Below, piece after piece: positions 1-6,385 of a stretch of DNA of 9,689 nt. Within the stretch, counting starts at the first letter, position 1; each line of letters starts with the position of its first letter. The translations under genes and the position numbers were made by a program. This DNA is from Bacteroidota bacterium. GTDB taxonomy: Bacteria; Bacteroidota; Bacteroidia; Chitinophagales; UBA8649. The DNA is taken from NCBI GenBank assembly GCA_003447535.1, contig DLYY01000083.1, positions 1 to 9,689 of the forward strand, given 5' to 3'. Below the pieces are notes generated by a model. It worked only from the letters and a program-made list of their open reading frames with translations. It ran no database searches and was not told where the DNA came from.

Positions 1-175
1 TCCTATGGATGGGGCTTCTTACATCATGGTGGATGCCTTAGGTCGTGAAATGCTCAAAGGATGGCTTAATGCGCCATCAGTTGTATTGGATCTAGAATCG
101 ATTCAACCAGGGGTCTATCATGTTATTGTTGATCTTAACGGTCAACAGGTTAGCAAAGTATTCTTGCGGCAATAG
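1..175 (+). CDS. C-terminal end of a secreted protein with a type IX secretion (Por secretion system) sorting domain, partial
   Basis: The reading frame is open from base 2 to a TAG at 173-175, giving 57 residues; the rest lies to the left of the window. The tail has the layout of the type A C-terminal sorting domain of Bacteroidota: a beta strand with YIMVDALGREMLKG, then a LDLESIQPGVYHVIVDLNG stretch, then QQVSKVFLRQ at the end. The G-x-Y-x-V-x-V core followed by G-x-x-x-x-K-V-F-L-R/K is the characteristic signature of this domain. In this family the domain directs a protein already in the periplasm through the outer membrane by the type IX machinery, and is then usually cleaved, leaving the cargo outside or on the cell surface. 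What the cargo does cannot be judged from this fragment. The gene converges on tilS with 7 bases between stop codons. Confidence 0.85.
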   Translation, partial: PMDGASYIMVDALGREMLKGWLNAPSVVLDLESIQPGVYHVIVDLNGQQVSKVFLRQ

Positions 176-185
176 CTGTTAGCTA
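173..185. repeat. Short inverted repeat spanning both convergent stop codons
   Basis: TAGCT (173-177) pairs with AGCTA (181-185) around a GTT loop. The stop codon of the sorting-domain gene (173-175) and that of tilS (183-185, read on the minus strand) are the outer parts of the two arms. With only five base pairs and no T run on either side it is a weak hairpin and not a convincing terminator. It may simply reflect two TAG stops facing each other. Confidence 0.3.
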
Positions 186-1508
186 CACTTTCCAGCGAAT
201 CTCCAAGGTAGGAGCATTTGGTTTTGGCGTAAATCGTGCGTCTACCTTTTGACCTAGAATACCGGCAACTCGTTCTTCTGCATCACACAAAACAATGCGA
301 CCTTCCCTGAGGGACAATGCAGTGGACTGGTCATTAAAGTAAGCGCCTAGTTTTCGCTTTTTAGGCTTGCCATCCTTGTTGGGAAGGTAAAGATAGTCGC
401 CGTGCTTTCGAACACGGAGACAAAGTGGCCAAGAAATCTTATTGGCGTCAAAGTGCATAACATCACGGGTATAAACACTCTTCATTCGTTTACCATCGCG
501 TAGTCGAAGTGATATAAGCCCCTGCGCGGAAAGGTCTATTTCAGTACCATCTTTGTGGATGAGGATCGGGTTAGTAATATCGGATAGATTCTTGGAGAGC
601 ACTAGATGGCGATGATCAATAAGTAGTCGTGCATCGGGACCCTCAAGCACAGCCCCATAGGATGATTTATCCATCATCTTTTGTAGAGATTCGATTTGCT
701 TGGCTGTATATCCGTAGTGCTTAAGCCAAGCTGATAAAAGAATGTATCGATGCTCATGAGTTTTAATCCAGGACAAATTGAGCCATTCTTGGCCATGATG
801 GATTTCAATCTTTTTTGCAATCAATTGCTTAGCATATTCTTCGGTAAATGCACTCCATTTCAGAAGTTTTTCGCTTTGGCGTGCTAGTCCATTAAACCAT
901 CGAGGATGTCGCTCACGCAGGGAGGGTAGTATTTCATGCCGCAGGTGATTTCGATCATACTCTAAGGAGGAATTCGAGATATCCTCTCGCCATGAAAGAC
1001 CATGTTGCTTAGCATAAGCAAGCAGATCGGCACGGGGTATATGGAGTAGGGGCCTGCAATGATTTCCTTCTATTGCAGCCATGCCTGCTAGGCCTTTGAT
1101 CGTTGATCCACCAAAGAGTTTGAGTAACATAGTTTCTGCTTGATCATCTAAATGGTGAGCTGTGGCAATCCAATCTGCCTTATGGTCGCCGGCTACTTCT
1201 TGAAAAAAATTATAGCGTATTTGGCGCGCTACGTCTTGAAAATTACCAGAGGACTTAAGTTCTTTTCCATTCACCTCTCGTAGTACAAACGGAAAGTCAT
1301 AGGATTTGGCAAGTTGCTCAACAAACTGGGCATCTTGCTTACTATCCTTTCCACGCATGGCATAGTTTACATGGGCAACAATACAGGGGATATTTTGCTT
1401 ATATAACGCATGGAGAAGTACACATGAATCCATGCCTCCACTAACACCGAGGACGACATCTTGATCGGATGGAAAACGTGATTTTATGGTGCTATGAATT
1501 GCATTCAC
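183..1508 (-). CDS. tilS: tRNA(Ile)-lysidine synthetase TilS
   Basis: TilS attaches lysine to C34 of the CAU-anticodon isoleucine tRNA, using ATP, so that it reads AUA instead of AUG; it acts in the cytoplasm and is normally essential. The 441-residue length fits the full three-part family. The N-terminal PP-loop ATPase domain shows SGGMDS at 23-28, HVNYAMRG at 46-53, ARQIRYNFF at 94-102 and TAHHLDDQAET at 116-126. RPLL with R159 and WREDISN (173-179) follow, then N187 and R190 ahead of EILP. A central helical tRNA-binding region follows at about 200-300. The C-terminal domain is recognisable at about 362-420, with RKHGDYLYLP and then KKRKLGAYFNDQ. The start is GTG: the upstream in-frame codons contain no ATG before a TAG, and no ATG occurs downstream before the PP-loop. 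The gene is divergent from etfB and convergent with the sorting-domain gene. Nothing suggests damage. Confidence 0.96.
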   Translation of the reverse strand: MNAIHSTIKSRFPSDQDVVLGVSGGMDSCVLLHALYKQNIPCIVAHVNYAMRGKDSKQDAQFVEQLAKSYDFPFVLREVNGKELKSSGNFQDVARQIRYNFFQEVAGDHKADWIATAHHLDDQAETMLLKLFGGSTIKGLAGMAAIEGNHCRPLLHIPRADLLAYAKQHGLSWREDISNSSLEYDRNHLRHEILPSLRERHPRWFNGLARQSEKLLKWSAFTEEYAKQLIAKKIEIHHGQEWLNLSWIKTHEHRYILLSAWLKHYGYTAKQIESLQKMMDKSSYGAVLEGPDARLLIDHRHLVLSKNLSDITNPILIHKDGTEIDLSAQGLISLRLRDGKRMKSVYTRDVMHFDANKISWPLCLRVRKHGDYLYLPNKDGKPKKRKLGAYFNDQSTALSLREGRIVLCDAEERVAGILGQKVDARFTPKPNAPTLEIRWKV

Positions 1509-1512
1509 TTCC

Positions 1513-1520
1513 CAAAGATA
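1513..1520 (-). promoter_or_regulatory. Candidate -7 promoter element for tilS
   Basis: Read on the minus strand these bases are TATCTTTG, a perfect match to the Bacteroidota -7 consensus TAnnTTTG. No matching TTG/TTTG -33 element lies at the usual distance of about 19-23 bases. The element ends only four bases before the GTG start at 1508, so transcription from it would begin at or next to the start codon and the mRNA would be leaderless or nearly so. An eight-base pattern with six fixed positions can arise by chance, so this is tentative. Confidence 0.35.
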
Positions 1521-1550
1521 CAGCAGATTGTATGGATACTATTTTGTTAT

Positions 1551-1570
1551 TTGACCAAACGTTTGGTAAA
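1551..1570. promoter_or_regulatory. Operator-like palindrome in the tilS-etfB divergent spacer
   Basis: ACCAAACGTTTGGT (1554-1567) is a perfect 14-base palindrome. Allowing one mismatched pair (G1553/A1568) it extends to 20 bases, TTGACCAAACGTTTGGTAAA. The two-fold symmetry without a spacer fits the site of a homodimeric repressor or activator; sites of this size are usual for TetR-type regulators. It lies 110 bases before the etfB start and 45 bases before the tilS start, so either gene could be controlled. The link to etfBA, and so to acyl-CoA oxidation, is inference; no regulator gene is in the window. As RNA it could also form a hairpin, but no T run follows. Confidence 0.5.
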
Positions 1571-1600
1571 TTAGAAGAGTCGTGGACAAGTTCCTGATAT

Positions 1601-1636
1601 TTTGACTTCAAGATGATAGTCTCTGATGTATCTTTC
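1601..1636 (+). promoter_or_regulatory. Weak candidate promoter for the etfB cluster
   Basis: TTTG at 1601-1604 could serve as a -33 element, and TATCTTTC at 1629-1636 differs from the Bacteroidota -7 consensus TAnnTTTG only at its last base. The 24-base spacing between them is longer than usual. A start a few bases after 1636 would give a leader of roughly 35 bases before the etfB ATG at 1678. The palindrome at 1551-1570 would then lie upstream of the promoter. This is the best of several mediocre matches in the spacer. Confidence 0.25.
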
Positions 1637-1677
1637 TCGTCTAGACAGAACAATTCGAAAACATTAAAAAATAAGCA

Positions 1678-2418
1678 ATGAATATTCTTGTTCCTGTGCG
1701 TAAAGTGCCTGACACAACGGCAAAAATCGCCTTTACACCAGATGGTAAGTCTTTCGACGCCAATGGAGTACAATTTGTAATGAATCCTACCGATGAGTGG
1801 TATGCCCTAGTGCGCGCCATTGAGCTTAAAGAGAGTCTCGGCGGTAAGATTACTCTTATCAATGTGGGAGATGCTGATAATGATCAAATCATTCGAAAAG
1901 GCCTTGCCATTGGTGGCGACGATGCGGTAAGGATTGAAGGAGACGCTCGGGACGCACACTTTTGCGCTAAAGCGATATCAGCCTACGCAAAAGACAATGC
2001 TTTTGATCTTATCATTACAGGTAAAGAAGCCATTGATGACAATGGTTTCCAACTGGCTTCAATGATTTCTGAATACATGGATTGGCCTTTGATCTCGCAG
2101 GCTACACGTCTTGATGTAGAAGGAGATATATTTCATTTATCTCGTGAGATTGAAGGAGGACATGAGGATATCGAAGTGTCAAAGCCGCTTGTGGTTTCAG
2201 CAAGCAAGGGTATGGCCGAGCAGCGTATTCCAAACATGCGAGGTATTATGATGGCGAGATCAAAGCCACTTAACGTGATCCAGGCAGAAGATGCGTCAGT
2301 AGCTAGCGAAGTAGCAAAGTATGCTCTGCCTCCAGAAAAAGGTGATGTCAAACTAATTGATGCGGATAACATTGATGAGTTGATCACTTTATTGAAAAAC
2401 GAAGCAAAAGCAATTTAA
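1678..2418 (+). CDS. etfB: Electron transfer flavoprotein, beta subunit
   Basis: EtfB is the smaller subunit of the cytoplasmic heterodimeric flavoprotein that takes electrons from acyl-CoA dehydrogenases and passes them to ETF:quinone oxidoreductase; in the usual two-subunit type EtfB binds AMP. The 246 residues match the family length. The N-terminus MNILVPVRKVPDT corresponds to the conserved start strand and K-x-V-P-D loop. VMNPTDEWYALVRAIELKE (34-52) is the family's N-P-x-D-E helix motif. GKEAIDDNGFQLASMISEY (115-133) is the conserved nucleotide-fold segment. SREIEGGHEDIEVSKPLVVS (155-174) and RIPNMRGIMMARSKPL (183-198) are typical of the C-terminal half. The ATG is preceded by an A-rich stretch without a Shine-Dalgarno sequence, as is common in Bacteroidota. 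etfA follows after 10 bases, so the pair is certainly co-transcribed. Confidence 0.96.
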   Translation: MNILVPVRKVPDTTAKIAFTPDGKSFDANGVQFVMNPTDEWYALVRAIELKESLGGKITLINVGDADNDQIIRKGLAIGGDDAVRIEGDARDAHFCAKAISAYAKDNAFDLIITGKEAIDDNGFQLASMISEYMDWPLISQATRLDVEGDIFHLSREIEGGHEDIEVSKPLVVSASKGMAEQRIPNMRGIMMARSKPLNVIQAEDASVASEVAKYALPPEKGDVKLIDADNIDELITLLKNEAKAI

Positions 2419-2428
2419 ACGAAGAGTC

Positions 2429-3394
2429 ATGAATGTATTAGTATATCTTGATAGCGCTGATGGCAGAGTTAAAAAGCCGGTTTATGAGGCCATTAGCTAT
2501 GCCAAAAAGTTAGCTCAATCCGCAGGAGGGCAAGTGCACGGTCTTGTTTTAGGAGCGTCCGATGAAGCTGATCTTAAATCATTGGGTAAATACGGTCTTG
2601 ATGTAGCTCACCATGTTGATGATGCTCGGTTTTCTTCTTTTGATAGCCGTGCCTATTCAATGGCTATAGGCCGATTTATCGAAGCGAATCCATGTGCTCA
2701 TGTCGTGTTTTCATTTAACCATCGCGGTATGGCGTTAGCGCCGAGAGTGGCTGCTCGACTTGACCTAACCTATGTGCCTGGTGCTATGGCACTTCCTGCT
2801 GAAGACGGTACCGTAGTTCGCGGAGTAAACTCAGGGAAAGCCTTTGCGCATGTAAAGGCAAACAAGTCAGGTATGGTCTTAGCTGTCATGAGCAATGCCG
2901 CGGGACTGCTCGATGAATCAGCTGAGGCTAGTCTAGCTTCTTTTGACCCAGGGCTAAGCGATGATGCGTTTTTGGTTAAAGTGGTCAAGGTGGAAAAAAT
3001 GGAAGGAACTATTCCATTAACAGAAGCTGATCGTGTGGTAAGCGCTGGTCGTGGGCTTAAAGGTCCAGAAAACTGGGGTATGATTGAAGAGCTTGCCGAT
3101 ACATTAAGTGCTGCTACAGCTTGCTCCCGTCCTGTTTCAGATGTTGGATGGAGACCTCATCACGAGCACGTTGGCCAAACGGGTATAACGGTGCGCCCAA
3201 ACCTCTATTTTGCCATTGGTATCTCTGGTGCTATACAGCACTTGGCTGGAGTTAATCAGAGTAGAACCATTGTAGTAATCAATACGGATCCTGAGGCTCC
3301 ATTCTTTAAGGCCGCTGATTATGGAATTGTGGGTGATGCCTTTGATGTTGTGCCAAAGTTAAATGCAGCCCTTAGGACTCATTTCGCTGCATAG
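2429..3394 (+). CDS. etfA: Electron transfer flavoprotein, alpha subunit
   Basis: EtfA is the FAD-carrying partner of EtfB. Its 321 residues fit the family. The N-terminal half (about 1-185) is the alpha/beta domain that packs against EtfB. The C-terminal FAD domain is very well preserved: SAGRG (205-209), SRPVSDVGWRP (233-243), VGQTG (248-252), V-R-P-N-L-Y (255-260), GISGAIQHLAG (264-274) and INTDPEAPFFKAADYGIVGD (284-303). These segments bind the FAD isoalloxazine, ribityl and pyrophosphate groups in solved ETF structures. Nothing in them suggests the bifurcating type, but sequence inspection alone cannot exclude it. The gene lies 10 bases after etfB and 58 bases before the BFN gene. No acyl-CoA dehydrogenase or ETF:quinone oxidoreductase gene is in the window, so the electron partners must be encoded elsewhere. 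Confidence 0.97.
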   Translation: MNVLVYLDSADGRVKKPVYEAISYAKKLAQSAGGQVHGLVLGASDEADLKSLGKYGLDVAHHVDDARFSSFDSRAYSMAIGRFIEANPCAHVVFSFNHRGMALAPRVAARLDLTYVPGAMALPAEDGTVVRGVNSGKAFAHVKANKSGMVLAVMSNAAGLLDESAEASLASFDPGLSDDAFLVKVVKVEKMEGTIPLTEADRVVSAGRGLKGPENWGMIEELADTLSAATACSRPVSDVGWRPHHEHVGQTGITVRPNLYFAIGISGAIQHLAGVNQSRTIVVINTDPEAPFFKAADYGIVGDAFDVVPKLNAALRTHFAA

Positions 3395-3423
3395 CGCAAT
3401 GGTGAGGTTTTTGCCAAGGTTTT

Positions 3424-3441
3424 GTAAGTATTAATCCTTAC
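3424..3441. repeat. Imperfect dyad in the etfA-BFN gap
   Basis: GTAAGTATTAATCCTTAC is an 18-base inverted repeat with one mismatched pair (T3429/C3436). It lies in the 58-base gap after the etfA stop, ending 11 bases before the ATG of the BFN gene. As RNA, a five-pair stem with an eight-base loop could form, followed only by a short CTTTC run, so it is a poor terminator. As DNA it resembles a dimeric protein site. Either reading is speculative. Confidence 0.3.
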
Positions 3442-3452
3442 TTTCAAGGCAC

Positions 3453-4064
3453 ATGAAACGTGTAGAGCTAGAAATATTAGCCCTAACCAATAGTTTGGCG
3501 CATAACAACTCTTTCACAGTTATCCTTGGCGAAAAGGATGGCCCAAGACGCTTACCAATTACTATTGGGCAGATGGAAGCTCAGGCCATTGCCATAATCA
3601 TGGATGATTTAAAGCCATTTCGGCCGCTGACTCATGATCTCTTTATGCAAGTATTACGTAAACTCAATGTTAAGGTCAAAGAAGTCTCTATTGAGAATCT
3701 TATTGATGGGATTTTTTATGCTCATTTAACGATTGATCATGACGGGCAGGTCTCTTCGCTTGATAGCAGAACATCTGATGCACTTGCGCTGGCTATTCGT
3801 GATAAGGCAGCGATATACATTGGACAAAAGCTTTTCGATGAGATCGCAGTTCGTTTTAAAGAAGAGGAGGTTGATGAAGTCGACACAGGGGAGGAATTAG
3901 AAGATAAGTTGTCCGATATAGAGGAAAAGCTTCTTGGCGATAATACAGGACAAGACCTATCCAAGCTATCAGTTGATGAGCTTGAAGGGTTATTACAACA
4001 GGCCCTTGATCAAGAGGACTATGAGCGAGCGGCAATTATTCGCGACGAACTCTCCAAACGATAG
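3453..4064 (+). CDS. BFN-domain (DUF151) bifunctional nuclease-like protein with C-terminal UVR motif
   Basis: The 203-residue protein has two recognisable parts. Residues 1-135 are a BFN/DUF151 domain: MKRVELEILALTNS, then FTVILGEKDGPRRLPITIG (21-39), Q40-MEAQAIA, RPLTHDLFMQVL (57-68) and the signature SLDSRTSDALALAIR (102-116) followed by IYIG. After an acidic linker (about 136-170, rich in Glu and Asp), residues 174-203 form a UVR motif like that shared by UvrB and UvrC (LEGLLQQALDQEDYERAAIIRDEL), usually a protein-protein contact. BFN proteins were named for RNase and DNase activity reported for plant and related members; activity of bacterial homologues is not settled, so the substrate is unknown. 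The BFN-UVR combination is, as I recall, standard in Bacteroidota. The NupC gene starts 3 bases after the stop, implying translational coupling. Confidence 0.9.
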   Translation: MKRVELEILALTNSLAHNNSFTVILGEKDGPRRLPITIGQMEAQAIAIIMDDLKPFRPLTHDLFMQVLRKLNVKVKEVSIENLIDGIFYAHLTIDHDGQVSSLDSRTSDALALAIRDKAAIYIGQKLFDEIAVRFKEEEVDEVDTGEELEDKLSDIEEKLLGDNTGQDLSKLSVDELEGLLQQALDQEDYERAAIIRDELSKR

Positions 4065-4067
4065 ACC

Positions 4068-5633
4068 ATGAAACACCGAACCAACAAAACCTTATTTCTA
4101 CTCTTCCTTTGTCTCCCTTTAATATTGTGGTCGCAAGATGTAGATTCTGTTGCAGCTGATGCCGATTCTTTATTGAGTATAGAATTGTTGGCTGATGGTC
4201 ATATGGATTCCGCTATGGATGTTCTTGAACCAGAGGTTGACAATACACCTACCGAGGATTCAACAGGTGTAGCGATTCAAGAGGATATGGCTACGCAAAG
4301 TACAGAAGGGATAATACAAAGTGAGGGCTTTACCTTTACAGGCCTTGCAAGGGGAATGTTAGGAATGGCTATGCTTATCCTACTTAGCGTTGTCTTTAGT
4401 AGTAACCGTAAGGCTATTCGCTGGCGCAGCGTGGGCATTGGACTTTTTGCTCAATTAGTTCTGGCTGTTGGGGTGTTAAAGGTCAAGATCGTACAAAGCG
4501 TCTTTGAATTTGTAAGTAAGCTCTTTGTTAAGACGTTAGAATTCACGGAAGCGGGCAGTACATTTCTTTTAGGAAATATGATGAACGATGCACCATCGGC
4601 TCCTTTTGGCTACATATTCTTGTTTCAAGTTCTGCCTACTATCATCTTCTTTTCAGCCTTGACCTCAGTCTTATTTTACCTTGGTGTTATTCAAAAGGTC
4701 GTAAAGTTTATGGCTTGGATTCTTACGAAATTGTTAGGTATATCTGGTGCTGAAAGTCTTAGTGTAGCAGGTAACATCTTCTTAGGACAGACCGAGGCGC
4801 CTTTAATGATAAAGGCCTACTTAGAAGATATGTCTAAGTCGGAGATTCTTCTTGTGATGGTTGGAGGTATGGCTACCGTAGCAGGTGGCGTTCTAGCAGC
4901 CTATATCGGATTCTTAGGAGGCGGTGATCCTGAACTCGAACTCTTTTACGCAAAGCATCTTCTAACAGCGTCGGTAATGGCTGCTCCTGGAGCGATTGTG
5001 GTCTCTAAAATTCTCTTTCCTCAGGAACAAGTAGTGAACAATGATATTGTGGTATCCAACGATAACATAGGATCAAATCTTTTGGATGCCATCGCGAACG
5101 GAACGACGGAGGGAATCAAATTAGCGGCGAATGTAGGTGCTATGCTCTTAGTATTCATTGCCTTTATTGCCATGGTGAATTTCGGCTTAGGTAAACTAGG
5201 TGATGTCACTTCCTTAAATACATGGGTTGCGGCAAATACTACGTATTCTTCCTTTTCACTTGAGTTTATCTTGGGATACATCTTTGCTCCATTGATGTGG
5301 CTTATTGGAGTTCCTCTGCAGGACATGGCGTTGATGGGTCAGCTGCTTGGGATCAAGCTTGCAGCAAGCGAATTTGTGGGATATATACAGTTATCGTCTT
5401 TGAAGGATATGGCAAGTGAAGTGCATTTCAGCTACCAGAAGTCGGTAATTATGGCTACTTATATGCTTTGTGGATTTGCGAACTTCGCTTCGATTGGTAT
5501 CCAAATTGGGGGTATTGGTTCTTTAGCTCCTGGACAGCGAAAAACATTGTCGGAGTTTGGTCTGAAAGCGTTAATTGGCGGTACCCTTGCCTCTTTGTTA
5601 TCCGCTACGATCGCGGGGATGATAATAGGCTAA
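4068..5633 (+). CDS. NupC-type concentrative nucleoside transporter (CNT family) with exported acidic N-terminal extension
   Basis: This inner-membrane carrier imports nucleosides by Na+ or H+ symport. The CNT core covers about 92-521. The N-terminal Nucleos_tra2 part starts with a helix at about 95-110. The substrate helices carry SVAGNIFLGQTEAPLMIKAY (232-251) with GQTE at 240-243. Further motifs are AIANGTTEGIKLAANVG (341-357), GYIFAPLMWLIGVP (403-416), KLAASEFVGY (430-439) and LCGFANFASIGIQIGGIG (467-484). The last holds N472 and S475, equivalent to nucleoside-contacting Asn and Ser in the Vibrio transporter. Two oddities stand out. Residues 1-23 look like a signal peptide ending in WSQ, followed by about 65 residues (24-90) with 17 Asp/Glu and no Lys/Arg. 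The usual N-E-F of the core reads S-E-F (434-436), keeping the key Glu435. It closes the etfB-etfA-BFN cluster and converges on the lipoprotein gene. The specific nucleosides cannot be told. Confidence 0.93.
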   Translation: MKHRTNKTLFLLFLCLPLILWSQDVDSVAADADSLLSIELLADGHMDSAMDVLEPEVDNTPTEDSTGVAIQEDMATQSTEGIIQSEGFTFTGLARGMLGMAMLILLSVVFSSNRKAIRWRSVGIGLFAQLVLAVGVLKVKIVQSVFEFVSKLFVKTLEFTEAGSTFLLGNMMNDAPSAPFGYIFLFQVLPTIIFFSALTSVLFYLGVIQKVVKFMAWILTKLLGISGAESLSVAGNIFLGQTEAPLMIKAYLEDMSKSEILLVMVGGMATVAGGVLAAYIGFLGGGDPELELFYAKHLLTASVMAAPGAIVVSKILFPQEQVVNNDIVVSNDNIGSNLLDAIANGTTEGIKLAANVGAMLLVFIAFIAMVNFGLGKLGDVTSLNTWVAANTTYSSFSLEFILGYIFAPLMWLIGVPLQDMALMGQLLGIKLAASEFVGYIQLSSLKDMASEVHFSYQKSVIMATYMLCGFANFASIGIQIGGIGSLAPGQRKTLSEFGLKALIGGTLASLLSATIAGMIIG

Positions 5634-5639
5634 ATCCTC

Positions 5640-6362
5640 TTAGTTCGATGTGGGAATAGGAATCATCTCTACGACAAGAAAGCGATCTTCTGGTTTTATC
5701 ATTTGAAAAAGAAGGATATCTCCAGATTCTGTTCCAACATATACTTCATAAAAGAACATGCCGCTCTGTGGATCTTGTAGCTGAGAATAATTACTAAAAC
5801 TAAGTCCTCCAGATTTACCCACTTCATCAACTACATATTCAGCTTCGTATATGGCTGATTTGTACTCTATGCTTTTTCCTGGGTCAAGGCTGGTGCGCAT
5901 AATGCGCGATTCATCATTTCCAGTATATGCTCTGTGCCTAGCGACTTCCTTATATTTCTTTTCCCGACAAAAACTTAGGTAGTCAAATACAGCTTTCTGG
6001 GCGGGTAAAAGGTCCGTATATGCCAAGGAATCGATGTATTTTCCTGTTTGATCGAAAGCTCCTTGGAAATCATAGGCTATAAAGCTATCTAGCGCTGGCG
6101 TCATTGTTGCCAATGCATTAACACCCACTTCGATGAGGGGAGTTGTGATAACTTCAGGGCTTTTACTTTGAATATGCTGCGCAATGGCTATGATGTCGTA
6201 CTTGTCAAGTGCTTCACCACTGATGAGCTTTTCTCCGGCAAGGGAGGTTGGAGTTTCTACTTGATCATTCTCAGGGGTGACTTCTTTTGATTCTTCATCC
6301 TTGCATTGTACGAGGCACGCGAGGAATATAAGACACCCAATTGGTAACGATTTGTAAGGCAT
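5640..6362 (-). CDS. Probable lipoprotein of unknown function
   Basis: I do not recognise the family. The 240-residue product begins with a short charged segment and a hydrophobic stretch (6-18) containing Cys16 and Cys20. Cys20 (LVQC) followed by KDEES is the likelier lipid-attachment site because a charged, disordered acidic tether (21-45) follows it. Gln at -1 is unusual, and the FLAC alternative at Cys16 lacks an aliphatic residue at -3. The mature part has a helical-looking region (50-145) and a beta-rich C-terminal half: about 165-180, then SGMFFYEVYVGTESGDILLF (200-219), then FLVVEMIPIP. It may therefore be a small ligand- or protein-binding envelope domain. It lies 23 bases downstream of hppA on the same strand and is probably co-transcribed with it; a functional link is unproven. 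Its stop is 6 bases from the nupC stop. Confidence 0.75.
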   Translation of the reverse strand: MPYKSLPIGCLIFLACLVQCKDEESKEVTPENDQVETPTSLAGEKLISGEALDKYDIIAIAQHIQSKSPEVITTPLIEVGVNALATMTPALDSFIAYDFQGAFDQTGKYIDSLAYTDLLPAQKAVFDYLSFCREKKYKEVARHRAYTGNDESRIMRTSLDPGKSIEYKSAIYEAEYVVDEVGKSGGLSFSNYSQLQDPQSGMFFYEVYVGTESGDILLFQMIKPEDRFLVVEMIPIPTSN

Positions 6363-6385
6363 GCAAACAATTAAAAATTCTTGTA

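Noticed and set aside
1639..1646. GTCTAGAC palindrome upstream of etfB
   Set aside because: An eight-base palindrome is expected by chance in a spacer of this size.
1492..1773. A 93-codon minus-strand frame across the tilS-etfB spacer
   Set aside because: It overlaps the starts of both tilS and etfB, is Cys-rich without any recognisable pattern, and covers the promoter region.
5021..5326. A 101-codon minus-strand frame
   Set aside because: Antisense to the conserved CNT core of the nucleoside transporter, with no recognisable motif.
5634..5639. Search for a shared terminator between nupC and the lipoprotein gene
   Set aside because: The six-base gap and the adjoining coding ends show no hairpin with a T run on either strand.
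5468..5659. A 63-codon plus-strand frame crossing the end of nupC
   Set aside because: It is a shifted frame of the conserved LCGFANFASIG region and runs into the opposing lipoprotein gene; the real frame there is intact to its own stop, so it is not a frameshifted continuation.
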